Position numbers and translations under genes: made by a program. The notes under the pieces were generated by a model that did no database searches, had not been told where the DNA came from, and saw nothing but the letters and a program-made list of their open reading frames with translations. A stretch of 64,000 nucleotides of DNA, from contig NZ_CP060084.1 of assembly GCF_014211975.1 (NCBI RefSeq), positions 1,116,001 to 1,180,000 on the forward strand, given 5' to 3'. Source of the DNA: Teredinibacter haidensis (GTDB lineage: Bacteria > Pseudomonadota > Gammaproteobacteria > Pseudomonadales > Cellvibrionaceae). Position 1 is the first letter of the stretch, and every line of letters starts with the position of its first letter. Below are positions 35,440-44,295 of the stretch, one piece after another.

Positions 35440-36135
35440 ATGATAGACGGTAACGAGAGTGGTATTGATTTTTCACTGGTATTAGCTTCCAGCGTGCACG
35501 ATATGAAAAATTCTGTGGGTATGCTACTGGCCTCTCTGGAGTCGGTGATAGAGGATACCCCGCCTACAAGTGAGGTGCAGGCGCGCCGTTTTTCTACGCT
35601 ACATTACGAGGCGTCTCGAATTAACAGTGAATTGATCCAGCTGCTTACCATTTATCGTATGCAAAATGACGTTCTTCCGGTGCATATCGATGAACATTAT
35701 ATTATCGATATTTTTGACGATCAGATTGCACGTAATCATATGTTAACGGAAACCAAAGGCGTTACGATCACCTTGGATTGTGATAGCGACCTCCACTGGT
35801 ATTTCGACCACGATTTAATCGGTAGCGTTATTCACAATATTATCGTGAACTGTGTTCGCTACACTCATTCATCTATCCTGATTCAGGCCAGAATTGAAAA
35901 CGATTTGCTCTGTATAACTATCGCAGACGACGGCTCGGGCTACCCTGCGAACATGCTTAACAGAACGGCAGGGCAGATTGATGAGGCTGATGTGAGAAAT
36001 GGTGGGACACATCTCGGCCTGTATTTCGCCGAAAAAATAGCAGGATTCCACAAGCAGAATAACCGTATAGGTTATATTGATATGTCCAACGGTGATCCGC
36101 TGGGCGGGGGCGTTTTTAAGTTGTTTCTGCCTTGA
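35440..36135 (+). CDS. Soluble sensor histidine kinase without a sensor domain
   Basis: 231 residues with no membrane helix and no PAS/GAF domain. A dimerisation/phospho-acceptor helix pair carries H20 in SSVHDMKNSVGML; the ATPase domain has the N-box (IHNIIVNCVRY, 131-141), G1 (ADDGSGYP, 162-169) and G2 (GGTHLGL, 188-194). It probably phosphorylates the receiver-TPR protein encoded just upstream and may also serve the orphan paralogue. The ATG at 35440 is preceded by TTGGAG. Confidence 0.85.
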   Translation: MIDGNESGIDFSLVLASSVHDMKNSVGMLLASLESVIEDTPPTSEVQARRFSTLHYEASRINSELIQLLTIYRMQNDVLPVHIDEHYIIDIFDDQIARNHMLTETKGVTITLDCDSDLHWYFDHDLIGSVIHNIIVNCVRYTHSSILIQARIENDLLCITIADDGSGYPANMLNRTAGQIDEADVRNGGTHLGLYFAEKIAGFHKQNNRIGYIDMSNGDPLGGGVFKLFLP

Positions 36136-36210
36136 TCGTAGCTTGAAAACTTTCTCTAAAATTTCAATGCAGGGATAAATGTGTTTATAGATTCAACCTT
36201 TGGCTAACGG

Positions 36211-36675
36211 TTAAATGGAGGGTGTAAAACCCTGAATATGAGTAATCAATTCCAGGGGATAAGACTCACCTTTTAAAAACCGGTCAATATCATTTATGAC
36301 CATTGGGCTTCGCAGGCGGTATTGATTTTTCTTTACCTCCATCGGACTCAGCCAAACGGCTCTTTCTATATCGCTATCCAACGGATGTAAGGTATCCAGT
36401 TCAATGGGCTCGGCGATAAAGCTTGTTCTTAAATAGGTAATGCCATTAGCCGGAGAGGTAAATAGCGAATTACCCAGCAAAGCTTTAAGCTCAACTCGCC
36501 ATTGTGTTTCCTCCAATGTTTCCCGGATAGCCGCTTCGAATAAGGTTTCGTCTTGTTCTAAATGGCCTGCTGGTTGGTTCAGTAACAACTGCCCCTGTTT
36601 TTTTTCTTCGACAAGTAGAAACAAGCCTTCTTTTTCAACAAGGGTGGCGACCGTTACGTGGGGATACCAGCTCAT
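36211..36675 (-). CDS. nudJ: Nudix hydrolase, NudJ-like
   Basis: 154 residues, similar to phosphatase NudJ, which hydrolyses nucleotide diphosphates and thiamine pyrimidine pyrophosphate. The Nudix box is GHLEQDETLFEAAIRETLEE then TQW: the four metal-binding glutamates are kept but the conserved glycine near the end (EEXG) is Gln. N-terminus MSWYPHVTVATLVEKEG fits NudJ. Its ATG overlaps the rluE stop (ATGA). Confidence 0.85.
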   Translation of the reverse strand: MSWYPHVTVATLVEKEGLFLLVEEKKQGQLLLNQPAGHLEQDETLFEAAIRETLEETQWRVELKALLGNSLFTSPANGITYLRTSFIAEPIELDTLHPLDSDIERAVWLSPMEVKKNQYRLRSPMVINDIDRFLKGESYPLELITHIQGFTPSI

Positions 36676-37307
36676 AATGAACCTTTTGTTTTGCGCCTAT
36701 GGGAAGAGGTTTTTGTGATGCCATGTTTTTTTTGGTTCGGGGGCGATGGCAGGTGAACCGCCTCTTTGCGGTACTGGCCTGGCAATAGAGCACCGAGCTG
36801 CCAATGACCGATAGCCGCGCGCACTAACCTGAGCGTTGGCAAGCCGACGGCAGCGGTCATGCGTCGTACCTGTCGGTTTCGGCCTTCAGTAATCGTTATG
36901 GACAACCAATGGGTTGGGATATTGGCTCGCTCGCGAATGGGGGGATGACGAGCCCAGAGCGAGGGCGGGGCGATTGAGTGCACAGTAGCGGGTTTACTTG
37001 GGCCATCCTTTAGCACTACACCTTTCTCCAGTTGTTGAATCGCTACATGGCTGCATTCCCCCTCGACCTGAACCCAGTAGGTTTTCGGTAATTTTTGCGA
37101 TGGGTCGGTAATGCGGTGTTGAAGCGCCCCGTTATTGGTCAGCAATAGCAGGCCTTCCGAATCGTAATCGAGCCTTCCTGCGGGGTAAAAATCACTACCG
37201 GGAGAGTTTTGTCGCTTGAAGATATCGGTCAAGGTTGTGCGACCTTGGTCGTCGCTAAACTGGCTTAAACAATTAAAGGGCTTGTTAAGTAGAATGATGT
37301 CGGGCAT
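36672..37307 (-). CDS. rluE: 23S rRNA pseudouridine(2457) synthase
   Basis: 211 residues with no S4 domain, as in RluE. The catalytic aspartate is in PAGRLDYDSEGLLLLT, and the family stretch TEGRNRQVRRMTAAVGLPTLRLVR is intact. It is followed by nudJ through a four-base overlap, as in E. coli where rluE, nudJ and mnmA cluster (mnmA is absent here). Divergent from icd. Confidence 0.93.
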   Translation of the reverse strand: MPDIILLNKPFNCLSQFSDDQGRTTLTDIFKRQNSPGSDFYPAGRLDYDSEGLLLLTNNGALQHRITDPSQKLPKTYWVQVEGECSHVAIQQLEKGVVLKDGPSKPATVHSIAPPSLWARHPPIRERANIPTHWLSITITEGRNRQVRRMTAAVGLPTLRLVRAAIGHWQLGALLPGQYRKEAVHLPSPPNQKKHGITKTSSHRRKTKGSL

Positions 37308-37359
37308 CTAAATGCTTCTTCTTGGTGCTTAAATTGGGTCGATGCCCCATATGGGCAAC

Positions 37360-37388
37360 TTACCTGAATAATGAAACGCTGGTATAAT
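37360..37388 (+). promoter_or_regulatory. Candidate sigma-70 promoter for icd
   Basis: A perfect -10 TATAAT at 37383-37388 with an extended TGG just before it, and a weak -35 TTACCT at 37360-37365 with 17-bp spacing. The leader would be about 100 bases. Confidence 0.55.
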
Positions 37389-37494
37389 TTCCGACCATTT
37401 TACGGGGTATCCCCAACGATTTCCTTCTTTATTGGGATTGCTGATGCCGTAGCGCCAGCGGTTCCTCTGTTTTCTTTTACTAAGGGTATAGAGA

Positions 37495-39723
37495 ATGTCG
37501 ATAGAAAAACCTACCATCATTTACACTGAAACGGATGAAGCTCCAGCATTAGCAACCTATTCTTTGTTGCCTATTATTCAAGCCTTTGCCGGGGCGTCAG
37601 ATATTACAGTGGAAACGAAGGACATCTCTCTCTCCGGGCGAATTATCGCCAATTTTCCAGAGTACCTGACTGAAGATCAGCGCCAGGAAGACGCTCTGAC
37701 TCTGTTAGGTGAACTGGCAAAAACTCCCGAAGCGAACATTATTAAACTGCCCAATATTAGCGCGTCTGTCCCTCAGTTGCAGGCTGTGATTAAAGAGCTA
37801 CAGGAGAAAGGCTACAAGCTGCCTAATTACCCGGAAGATCCAGCGAGTGATGAGGAAAAAGACGTAAAGATCCGTTATGACAAGATTAAAGGCAGTGCTG
37901 TGAACCCGGTTCTGCGTGAAGGGAATTCTGATCGCCGGGCGCCTGCATCTGTTAAACAATATGCTCGAAAAAATCCCCATTCCATGGGCGCTTGGGCCAG
38001 CGACAGCCAGTCTCACGTTGCCTCCATGAGTGATGGCGATTTCTACGGCAGCGAGCAATCTGTTACGGTTTCGGAAGCTACTCGCGTAACGATTCAATTG
38101 CTTGGCGTCGACGGTAGTAAAACAGAATTGAAGTCGGGTCTGGCGATACTTGCAGGCGAAGTGATCGATTCATCTGTGATGAGTAAAAATGCCCTTTGTG
38201 AATTCTTGGCGGCGGAAATTGCCAGCGCAAAAGAGCAGGGTGTCCTTTTCTCGCTGCATATGAAAGCCACTATGATGAAGGTTTCTGACCCCATTATTTT
38301 TGGTCATGCCGTAAAAGTATTTTACAAAGAGGTTTTTGAGAAGCATGCGGCGCTGTTTGTAGAGCTCGGCGTAGATGCCAATAATGGTCTTGGTGATGTG
38401 TACACTAAAATTCAGTCACTGCCAGCAGACAAGAGAACCGAGGTAGAAGCGGATTTGGCTGCTGTTTACGCCGATCGTCCAGCTTTGGCTATGGTGAATT
38501 CTGATAAAGGGATTACCAACCTGCATGTACCCAGCGATATTATTATCGATGCTTCTATGCCCGCGATGATTCGTGCATCCGGTCAGATGTGGGGTCCGGA
38601 TGGAGCGCAGAAAGACACCAAAGCAGTTGTTCCCGATCGCTGCTACGCCGGTATTTACCAGGCTACTATCGATTTTTGTAAAGAAAACGGAGCTTTCGAC
38701 CCAACCACTATGGGCAGCGTGCCCAATGTTGGGCTAATGGCTCAAAAAGCTGAAGAGTATGGCTCCCATGACAAAACGTTTGAATTGTCTATTGGCGGTA
38801 AAGTGCAGGTAGTGGACGCTGCGGGAGCCGTGTTGATGGAACACGACGTGGAAGAGGGTGATATTTTCCGTATGTGCCAGGTGAAAGACGCTCCAATTCA
38901 GGATTGGGTAAAGCTTGCTGTCACCCGCGCCCGCGCAACCAATACGCCCGCTGTGTTTTGGTTGGACGAAAACCGCGCTCATGATGCGCAACTTATTGCC
39001 AAGGTTAATCAATATTTGCCAAATCATGATATCAATGGCCTGGAAATTCTTATTCAAGCCCCTCTGGAGGCAACACAGTTTTCATTGCAACGTATTAAAG
39101 ATGGGCTAGACACCATTTCCGTTACCGGCAACGTGTTGCGCGATTATCTAACCGATTTATTTCCTATTCTCGAGTTGGGCACCAGCGCTAAAATGCTGTC
39201 TGTTGTTCCTTTGATGAACGGTGGTGGCCTGTTCGAAACCGGAGCAGGGGGCTCGGCGCCCAAGCATGTTCAGCAGTTTGAGCAGGAGAATCATCTGCGT
39301 TGGGATTCTCTGGGGGAATTTCTCGCCCTGGCTGCGTCGTTCGAGCATTTCAGTACTGTGAATGGGAACGCCAAAGCACAGGTACTGGCGGATACGCTGG
39401 ATCAGGCCACCGCACGCTTCCTGGACAACAATAAATCGCCATCTCGAAAAACTGGAGAACTCGATAATCGTGGCAGCCATTACTACTTGGCCTCCTATTG
39501 GGCAGAAGCTCTGGCGTCTCAGGATGTAAATGCTGAGCTGAAAGCACGCTTTAGTCGTGTTGCCAAAGCCATGGTCGAGAATGAAACAAGCATTATTACT
39601 GAATTGAACAGTGTGCAGGGTGCTGCGGTCGATCTCGGTGGGTACTACAAGCCGAATGCAGAATTTGCAGACACAGTAATGCGTCCGAGCTCAACATTAA
39701 ACGGTATTATCGATGCCATTTAA
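37495..39723 (+). CDS. icd: Monomeric NADP-dependent isocitrate dehydrogenase
   Basis: Oxidatively decarboxylates isocitrate to 2-oxoglutarate in the TCA cycle. 742 residues, the size of the monomeric class (IDH-II), unrelated in length to the ~416-residue dimeric enzyme. Recognisable stretches: IIYTETDEAPALATYSLLP at the N-terminus, VSVTGNVLRDYLTDLFPILE, and GGGLFETGAGGSAPKHVQQ. Ends in a strong bidirectional terminator. Confidence 0.97.
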   Translation: MSIEKPTIIYTETDEAPALATYSLLPIIQAFAGASDITVETKDISLSGRIIANFPEYLTEDQRQEDALTLLGELAKTPEANIIKLPNISASVPQLQAVIKELQEKGYKLPNYPEDPASDEEKDVKIRYDKIKGSAVNPVLREGNSDRRAPASVKQYARKNPHSMGAWASDSQSHVASMSDGDFYGSEQSVTVSEATRVTIQLLGVDGSKTELKSGLAILAGEVIDSSVMSKNALCEFLAAEIASAKEQGVLFSLHMKATMMKVSDPIIFGHAVKVFYKEVFEKHAALFVELGVDANNGLGDVYTKIQSLPADKRTEVEADLAAVYADRPALAMVNSDKGITNLHVPSDIIIDASMPAMIRASGQMWGPDGAQKDTKAVVPDRCYAGIYQATIDFCKENGAFDPTTMGSVPNVGLMAQKAEEYGSHDKTFELSIGGKVQVVDAAGAVLMEHDVEEGDIFRMCQVKDAPIQDWVKLAVTRARATNTPAVFWLDENRAHDAQLIAKVNQYLPNHDINGLEILIQAPLEATQFSLQRIKDGLDTISVTGNVLRDYLTDLFPILELGTSAKMLSVVPLMNGGGLFETGAGGSAPKHVQQFEQENHLRWDSLGEFLALAASFEHFSTVNGNAKAQVLADTLDQATARFLDNNKSPSRKTGELDNRGSHYYLASYWAEALASQDVNAELKARFSRVAKAMVENETSIITELNSVQGAAVDLGGYYKPNAEFADTVMRPSSTLNGIIDAI

Positions 39724-39738
39724 GGTTTTCGGATAAAG

Positions 39739-39779
39739 CAAAAAAGGCCTTCATCTCTGTGGATAAAGGCCTTTTTTAT
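39739..39779. terminator. Bidirectional terminator between icd and cspD
   Basis: AAAAAAGGCCTT and AAGGCCTTTTTT pair around a 13-base loop; A- and T-tracts on both sides let it stop icd and cspD transcripts alike. Confidence 0.88.
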
Positions 39780-39789
39780 CTTAAATCAT

Positions 39790-40059
39790 TTAAGATTCAG
39801 CTACTAAAGCTTCTTCAGGCACGGCAGTTGCAGTAGTTACTGTAGGCGCGGCGTCTTTAACGACCTTAATTTGTTTGGCGTGCAGCCCTTTGTCGCCTTG
39901 TTCAATTTCAAAGGAAACAGGCTGACCCGCCTTAAGTGTTCGATAACCCTCCATATCGATGGAGGAATAGTGCGCAAACAGATCTTCGCCGCCAGTATCG
40001 GGCAGGATAAACCCAAAACCTTTAGCATTGTTAAACCACTTCACGGTTCCGGTAGGCAT
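39790..40059 (-). CDS. cspD: Cold-shock-domain protein, CspD-like
   Basis: 89-residue OB-fold nucleic-acid-binding protein. RNP1 KGFGFI and RNP2 DLFAHY are intact; the sequence TGTVKWFNNAKGFGFI and MEGYRTLKAGQ resemble CspD, which binds single-stranded DNA at replication forks. A 20-residue alanine/threonine/valine tail follows the domain. Divergent from clpS, the same layout as in E. coli. Confidence 0.9.
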   Translation of the reverse strand: MPTGTVKWFNNAKGFGFILPDTGGEDLFAHYSSIDMEGYRTLKAGQPVSFEIEQGDKGLHAKQIKVVKDAAPTVTTATAVPEEALVAES

Positions 40060-40092
40060 AGCTCGGTCCCTATTACTTAACGTTGCTTTGAT

Positions 40093-40147
40093 CCCACTGT
40101 TATGTCAGTGGGTATTTATTGTTATACAGCAACCGTCTCCTTGACGG
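40093..40147 (-). promoter_or_regulatory. Two small hairpins in the cspD leader
   Basis: Upstream of cspD two inverted repeats lie close together: CCCACTG / CAGTGGG with a 6-base loop (40093-40112) and CCGTC / GACGG (40133-40147). They could fold in the mRNA leader, but no known cold-shock element was recognised. Confidence 0.35.
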
Positions 40148-40269
40148 ATTGAATACTTTGTAACCAACAATGGTGTAATTGTCAAGTTTTTGCTCAATCG
40201 TGACTGTCTACGACCATTTGGTTAAGTTAAAATCAAGATCTATAACGTTTTGTGTGGTTGGTGTAATCC

Positions 40270-40647
40270 ATGGGTAATCTTGAAAATCTTCGACTAACAT
40301 TAAGTAAAGATGACGATTCCGAGTCAGTCATCGACGGTGGGGGGCTTGCGGTTGAAGAAGAAAAACCGCGTTTAAAAAAACCTTCGCTGTATAAAGTGGT
40401 GTTGTTGAATGACGACTACACGCCAATGGAATTTGTTGTCGAGGTGCTGGAATTCTTTTTTGGTATGAATCGTGAGAAGGCAACACATGTAATGCTCTCG
40501 GTACATACGAAAGGAAAGGGTGTTTGTGGCATCTTTTCCCGGGATGTTGCAGAAACAAAAGCCGCGCAGGTCAATCAATATGCGCGACAAAATGAACATC
40601 CTTTGCTTTGTGAGATCGAAGCTTGTGATGACGGTGATTCCGATTAA
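40270..40647 (+). CDS. clpS: ClpS, N-degron adaptor for ClpAP
   Basis: 125 residues. Binds N-terminal Leu, Phe, Tyr and Trp and hands the protein to ClpA. The binding pocket elements are VVLLNDDYTPMEFVVEVL and the KATHVMLSVHTKGKG helix. An N-terminal ~30-residue acidic extension precedes the fold, as is usual. clpA follows after 84 bp. Confidence 0.96.
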   Translation: MGNLENLRLTLSKDDDSESVIDGGGLAVEEEKPRLKKPSLYKVVLLNDDYTPMEFVVEVLEFFFGMNREKATHVMLSVHTKGKGVCGIFSRDVAETKAAQVNQYARQNEHPLLCEIEACDDGDSD

Positions 40648-40731
40648 AACAGGAATCCTATTTATTTCTACCAAGGGGCATAGGTCGTTGTTGTGCGCTG
40701 CGGTGGAAAGGCCCAATCAGGTGCAAATAAC

Positions 40732-43029
40732 ATGCTGAGTAAAGAGTTAGAATCGACTTTAAATACGGCTTTCAAAGGTGCCAGATCCAAGCGTCATGAG
40801 TTTATGACTGTGGAGCATCTCTTACTTGCATTGCTGGATAACGAGTCTGCTGCTAGTGTTTTGCGGGCATGCGGTGCAGACCTTAGTGGATTGCGTCGCG
40901 ATTTATCTGAGTTTGTCGACTCAACGACACCTTTAATTGCCCAGGATGATGAAGAACGCGAGACACAACCAACACTCGGTTTTCAGCGTGTGCTGCAACG
41001 TGCCGTTTTTCATGTCCAATCGTCCGGCAAGAATGAAGTTACCGGCGCTAATGTACTGGTTGCGATTTTTAGCGAGCAGGAAAGTCAGGCGGTGTACTAC
41101 TTAAAGCAACAGAGCGTTGCTCGTATTGATGTGGTGAATTTCATCACTCACGGCATTTCTAAGGTTTCTGGCTCTGGTAGTCAAGGAGATGCGAGCCACG
41201 AGCAGCCCGATGAAGAATCGGCAGGTGCTGGTGAAGGTAGTAGCCAAAACCCATTGGAATCTTTTGCTACAAACTTAAACGAACAGGCTTTGGCGGGCCG
41301 TATTGATCCACTTGTCGGTCGCGATTTTGAGGTGGAGCGCGTAGTACAGATTCTTGCTCGTCGCAGAAAGAACAATCCTCTGCTGGTAGGTGAAAGTGGT
41401 GTTGGTAAAACGGCTATTGCGGAGGGATTGGCAAAGAAAATTATCGATAACGAAGTGCCCGACGTGCTGGCAGGTAGCACTGTCTACTCTCTGGATTTAG
41501 GTTCATTGCTGGCGGGAACCAAGTATCGCGGTGATTTCGAAAAACGCTTCAAGGGCCTGCTCTCCGAGCTGAAGAAGCGTGAGCATGCGATTCTCTTTAT
41601 TGATGAAATTCACACCATTATTGGTGCCGGTGCCGCGTCGGGTGGTGTTATGGATGCGTCTAACCTGCTAAAACCCATGTTGACCAGCGGTGATTTGCGC
41701 TGTATTGGGTCAACTACGTATCAGGAGTATCGCGGTATATTCGATAAGGATCGCGCCCTTTCGCGTCGTTTCCAAAAGATCGATGTCAACGAGCCCTCAG
41801 TTGAAGATACCTATAAAATACTTCGCGGCCTAAAGTCTCGCTTTGAGAAGCACCACAAACTGAAGTACACCGATACCGCCCTTAAGTCAGCTTCCGAGCT
41901 GGCGAGTAAATATATCAGTGATCGCTATATGCCCGATAAGGCGATTGATGTTATTGATGAGGCCGGTGCTTATCAGCAGCTTTTACCCGAATCAAAGCGC
42001 AAGAAAGTCATTGGTGTTCGCGATATCGAAAATATCATTGCCAAGATTGCGCGAGTTCCGGCAAAAACGGTTTCGTCTAACGACAAACAGCTACTTGCCA
42101 AACTGGAGGATTCATTGCGGATGACGGTCTTTGGCCAGGACGAGGCTATTAGCTCGATTGCTTCTGCCATTAAGTTGTCCCGTGCAGGCTTAACCAATCA
42201 TGAAAAACCTATTGGCTCATTCCTGTTTGCTGGCCCAACGGGAGTTGGTAAAACTGAGCTGTGTAAGCAGCTGGCATCAGCGATGGGTGTGGAGTTGATT
42301 CGTTTTGATATGTCCGAATATATGGAGCGCCACACGGTATCTCGCCTTATCGGTGCCCCTCCCGGGTATGTTGGTTTTGATCAGGGTGGGTTGCTTACCG
42401 ATGCTGTGACCAAGCAGCCGCACAGTGTTGTGCTGTTGGATGAGATCGAAAAAGCTCACCCAGATGTATTCAACTTACTGCTACAGGTTATGGATCACGG
42501 CGCGCTAACCGACAACAATGGTCGCACTGCCGATTTCCGCAATGTGGTGTTGATTATGACCACTAACGCCGGTGCAGAAACTATGAACCGTGCCTCAATC
42601 GGTTTTACCAAGCAGGACCACACCACCGATGGAATGGAAGCGGTTAAGAGAACGTTTACTCCCGAGTTTCGCAATAGATTGGATGGTATTGTCCAGTTTG
42701 GCGGTTTGTCTCTAGATGTCGTGAAAACCGTAGTGGACAAATTCCTAATGGAGCTGCAGTCACAGTTGGACGATAAGCGTATTACGCTTGAAATCACCAC
42801 TGAAGCGAGAGAGTGGTTGGCCGTTAAGGGGTATGACGAAAAAATGGGTGCGCGTCCAATGGCCCGCATTATCCAGGAGAAAATTAAGAAACCTCTGGCT
42901 GAGTTGGTACTCTTTGGTGTCCTGGCGGATAAAGGAGGCATTGTGAATATTGATGTGAAAGATGATCAAATTCGCATTGTGCCTGAAGTCGAGAAAGCGA
43001 AGGAGGGTTCGCCCGAACCCTGCGCTTAA
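40732..43029 (+). CDS. clpA: ClpA, ATPase subunit of ClpAP
   Basis: 765 residues from the ATG at 40732. N-terminal Clp repeat domain (about 1-140), AAA1 with Walker A GESGVGKTA, AAA2 with Walker A GPTGVGKTE. The ClpP-docking loop IGF is present in RASIGFTKQD. An acidic linker EQPDEESAGAGEG separates N-domain and AAA1. Unfolds N-degron substrates delivered by ClpS; clpP is not in this window. Confidence 0.97.
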   Translation: MLSKELESTLNTAFKGARSKRHEFMTVEHLLLALLDNESAASVLRACGADLSGLRRDLSEFVDSTTPLIAQDDEERETQPTLGFQRVLQRAVFHVQSSGKNEVTGANVLVAIFSEQESQAVYYLKQQSVARIDVVNFITHGISKVSGSGSQGDASHEQPDEESAGAGEGSSQNPLESFATNLNEQALAGRIDPLVGRDFEVERVVQILARRRKNNPLLVGESGVGKTAIAEGLAKKIIDNEVPDVLAGSTVYSLDLGSLLAGTKYRGDFEKRFKGLLSELKKREHAILFIDEIHTIIGAGAASGGVMDASNLLKPMLTSGDLRCIGSTTYQEYRGIFDKDRALSRRFQKIDVNEPSVEDTYKILRGLKSRFEKHHKLKYTDTALKSASELASKYISDRYMPDKAIDVIDEAGAYQQLLPESKRKKVIGVRDIENIIAKIARVPAKTVSSNDKQLLAKLEDSLRMTVFGQDEAISSIASAIKLSRAGLTNHEKPIGSFLFAGPTGVGKTELCKQLASAMGVELIRFDMSEYMERHTVSRLIGAPPGYVGFDQGGLLTDAVTKQPHSVVLLDEIEKAHPDVFNLLLQVMDHGALTDNNGRTADFRNVVLIMTTNAGAETMNRASIGFTKQDHTTDGMEAVKRTFTPEFRNRLDGIVQFGGLSLDVVKTVVDKFLMELQSQLDDKRITLEITTEAREWLAVKGYDEKMGARPMARIIQEKIKKPLAELVLFGVLADKGGIVNIDVKDDQIRIVPEVEKAKEGSPEPCA

Positions 43030-43044
43030 GTGTTTTCTTAAGCC

Positions 43045-43077
43045 AAAAAAAGGCCTGCAATTGCAGGCCTTTTTTTA
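43045..43077. terminator. Bidirectional terminator between clpA and infA
   Basis: A nearly perfect palindrome: AAAAAAAGGCCTGCAA followed by TTGCAGGCCTTTTTTT with no separate loop bases beyond the centre. It serves both convergent genes. Confidence 0.92.
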
Positions 43078-43094
43078 TTTGTAAGGTAAAGTAA

Positions 43095-43313
43095 TTAGCG
43101 GGCGCGGTAAGTGATGCGGCCTTTACTTAAATCGTAAGGTGTCATTTCAACCTTTACTTTGTCGCCAGTCAGAATGCGAATATAATTTTTACGCATTTTT
43201 CCAGAAATATGGGCAGTAACGACATGGCCGTTTTCCAGTTTTACACGGAAGGTCGTATTTGGCAGAGTATCGATAACTTCGCCTTCCAGTTCAAAATTGT
43301 CTTCTTTTGCCAT
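43095..43313 (-). CDS. infA: Translation initiation factor IF-1
   Basis: 72 residues, exact family length, S1-like OB fold: MAKEDNFELEGEVIDTLPN ... ISGKMRKNYIRILTGDKVKVE. Binds the ribosomal A site during initiation. The ATG at 43313 matches the family; an ATG 9 bp upstream would add three residues. Convergent with clpA. Confidence 0.98.
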   Translation of the reverse strand: MAKEDNFELEGEVIDTLPNTTFRVKLENGHVVTAHISGKMRKNYIRILTGDKVKVEMTPYDLSKGRITYRAR

Positions 43314-43532
43314 TCGGCACAAACCTCAATCATTTCGGGTTGAATTTCGAGAGGCGGCATTTTGCCCTAAATGGTCGTAGAATCCAAGCTAATTGGCCAA
43401 AAGAGCAGAATTTATTGCCAAAAATCTGTCCAAGCGATTTATTGGAAAACAAGCTCTAAAGCTAGATAAGAATGTGCGGCAATTGAAATAACAGATGTTA
43501 GAGGCTGATTGCTCCATTACATGGGGCCTGCA

Positions 43533-43564
43533 CCCAATTGTTATGTTATAACAATTGGGTTTTT
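43533..43564. terminator. Hairpin overlapping the bpt stop codon
   Basis: An 11-bp perfect stem CCCAATTGTTA / TAACAATTGGG with a 5-base loop spans the last codons and stop of bpt. The T-tract (TTTTT, 43560-43564) follows on the plus strand, so as an intrinsic terminator it points against antisense transcription rather than stopping bpt. Confidence 0.5.
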
Positions 43565-44295
43565 GCGCCATTTTCGGGAGGGTAGTCGGTGACGGTTACC
43601 CAGGCCTGGTTAATTAAAACCTGGTAGGGCTGGTACTGGGTTTTGTAATTCATTTTTTGACACTTACGTATCCAGTAGCCTAGATAGGCAAACGGCAGCT
43701 GTAGTTCGCGCGCCAATTGGATTTGATAGAGAATCCCAAAGGTGCCGAGACTTCGGTTGGTTAAGGCGGGATCAAAAAATGTATAAGCTGCAGACAGGCC
43801 GTGATCAAGCCGATCAGTAACGGCAACGGCAACTAGTTTCGCGTCCTGGTCTCGCATTTCAATGAAACGGGTAACACCCCACTCGGCGGTTAGAAAGTCA
43901 CTGTATTGCTCGTAACTGGCGGGATACATGTCGCCATCGGCATGACGCTCATTAATATAGGTTTCGTAAAGGGAGTAGTGCTCTTCTGTACTTATGGATT
44001 CGACGGTTGTGATAGCGAGGTCAGTATTGGCTTTTATACAGCGTCTCTGTGATCGGTTGGGTTTAAAATCATCAACAATAAGCCGGATAGGTACGCACGC
44101 CTGACACTCGTCACAATGGGGGCGGTAGATGTTTGATCCGCTGCGCCGGAAGCCATAGCGGGAAAGTTCACTGTAGATATCGGCATCGATTTCGGCAATG
44201 GGGTCGATAAAAACCGTTGTTGCATCTTTATCCGGTAAGTAGCTGCAGCTGTGTGGCCGGGTTGCGTAGAGTTTAAGTTTGGTCAGATCCGTCAT
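43546..44295 (-). CDS. bpt: Aspartate/glutamate leucyltransferase (Bpt)
   Basis: Conjugates leucine to N-terminal Asp or Glu, creating ClpS-recognised N-degrons. 249 residues; the Ate1-like N-terminal cysteines lie in HSCSYL and CDECQAC, and the C-terminal domain has the FAYLGYWIRKCQKMNYKTQY stretch. Start at ATG 44295; it overlaps the end of aat by 23 bp, so the two are coupled. Confidence 0.94.
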   Translation of the reverse strand: MTDLTKLKLYATRPHSCSYLPDKDATTVFIDPIAEIDADIYSELSRYGFRRSGSNIYRPHCDECQACVPIRLIVDDFKPNRSQRRCIKANTDLAITTVESISTEEHYSLYETYINERHADGDMYPASYEQYSDFLTAEWGVTRFIEMRDQDAKLVAVAVTDRLDHGLSAAYTFFDPALTNRSLGTFGILYQIQLARELQLPFAYLGYWIRKCQKMNYKTQYQPYQVLINQAWVTVTDYPPENGAKTQLL

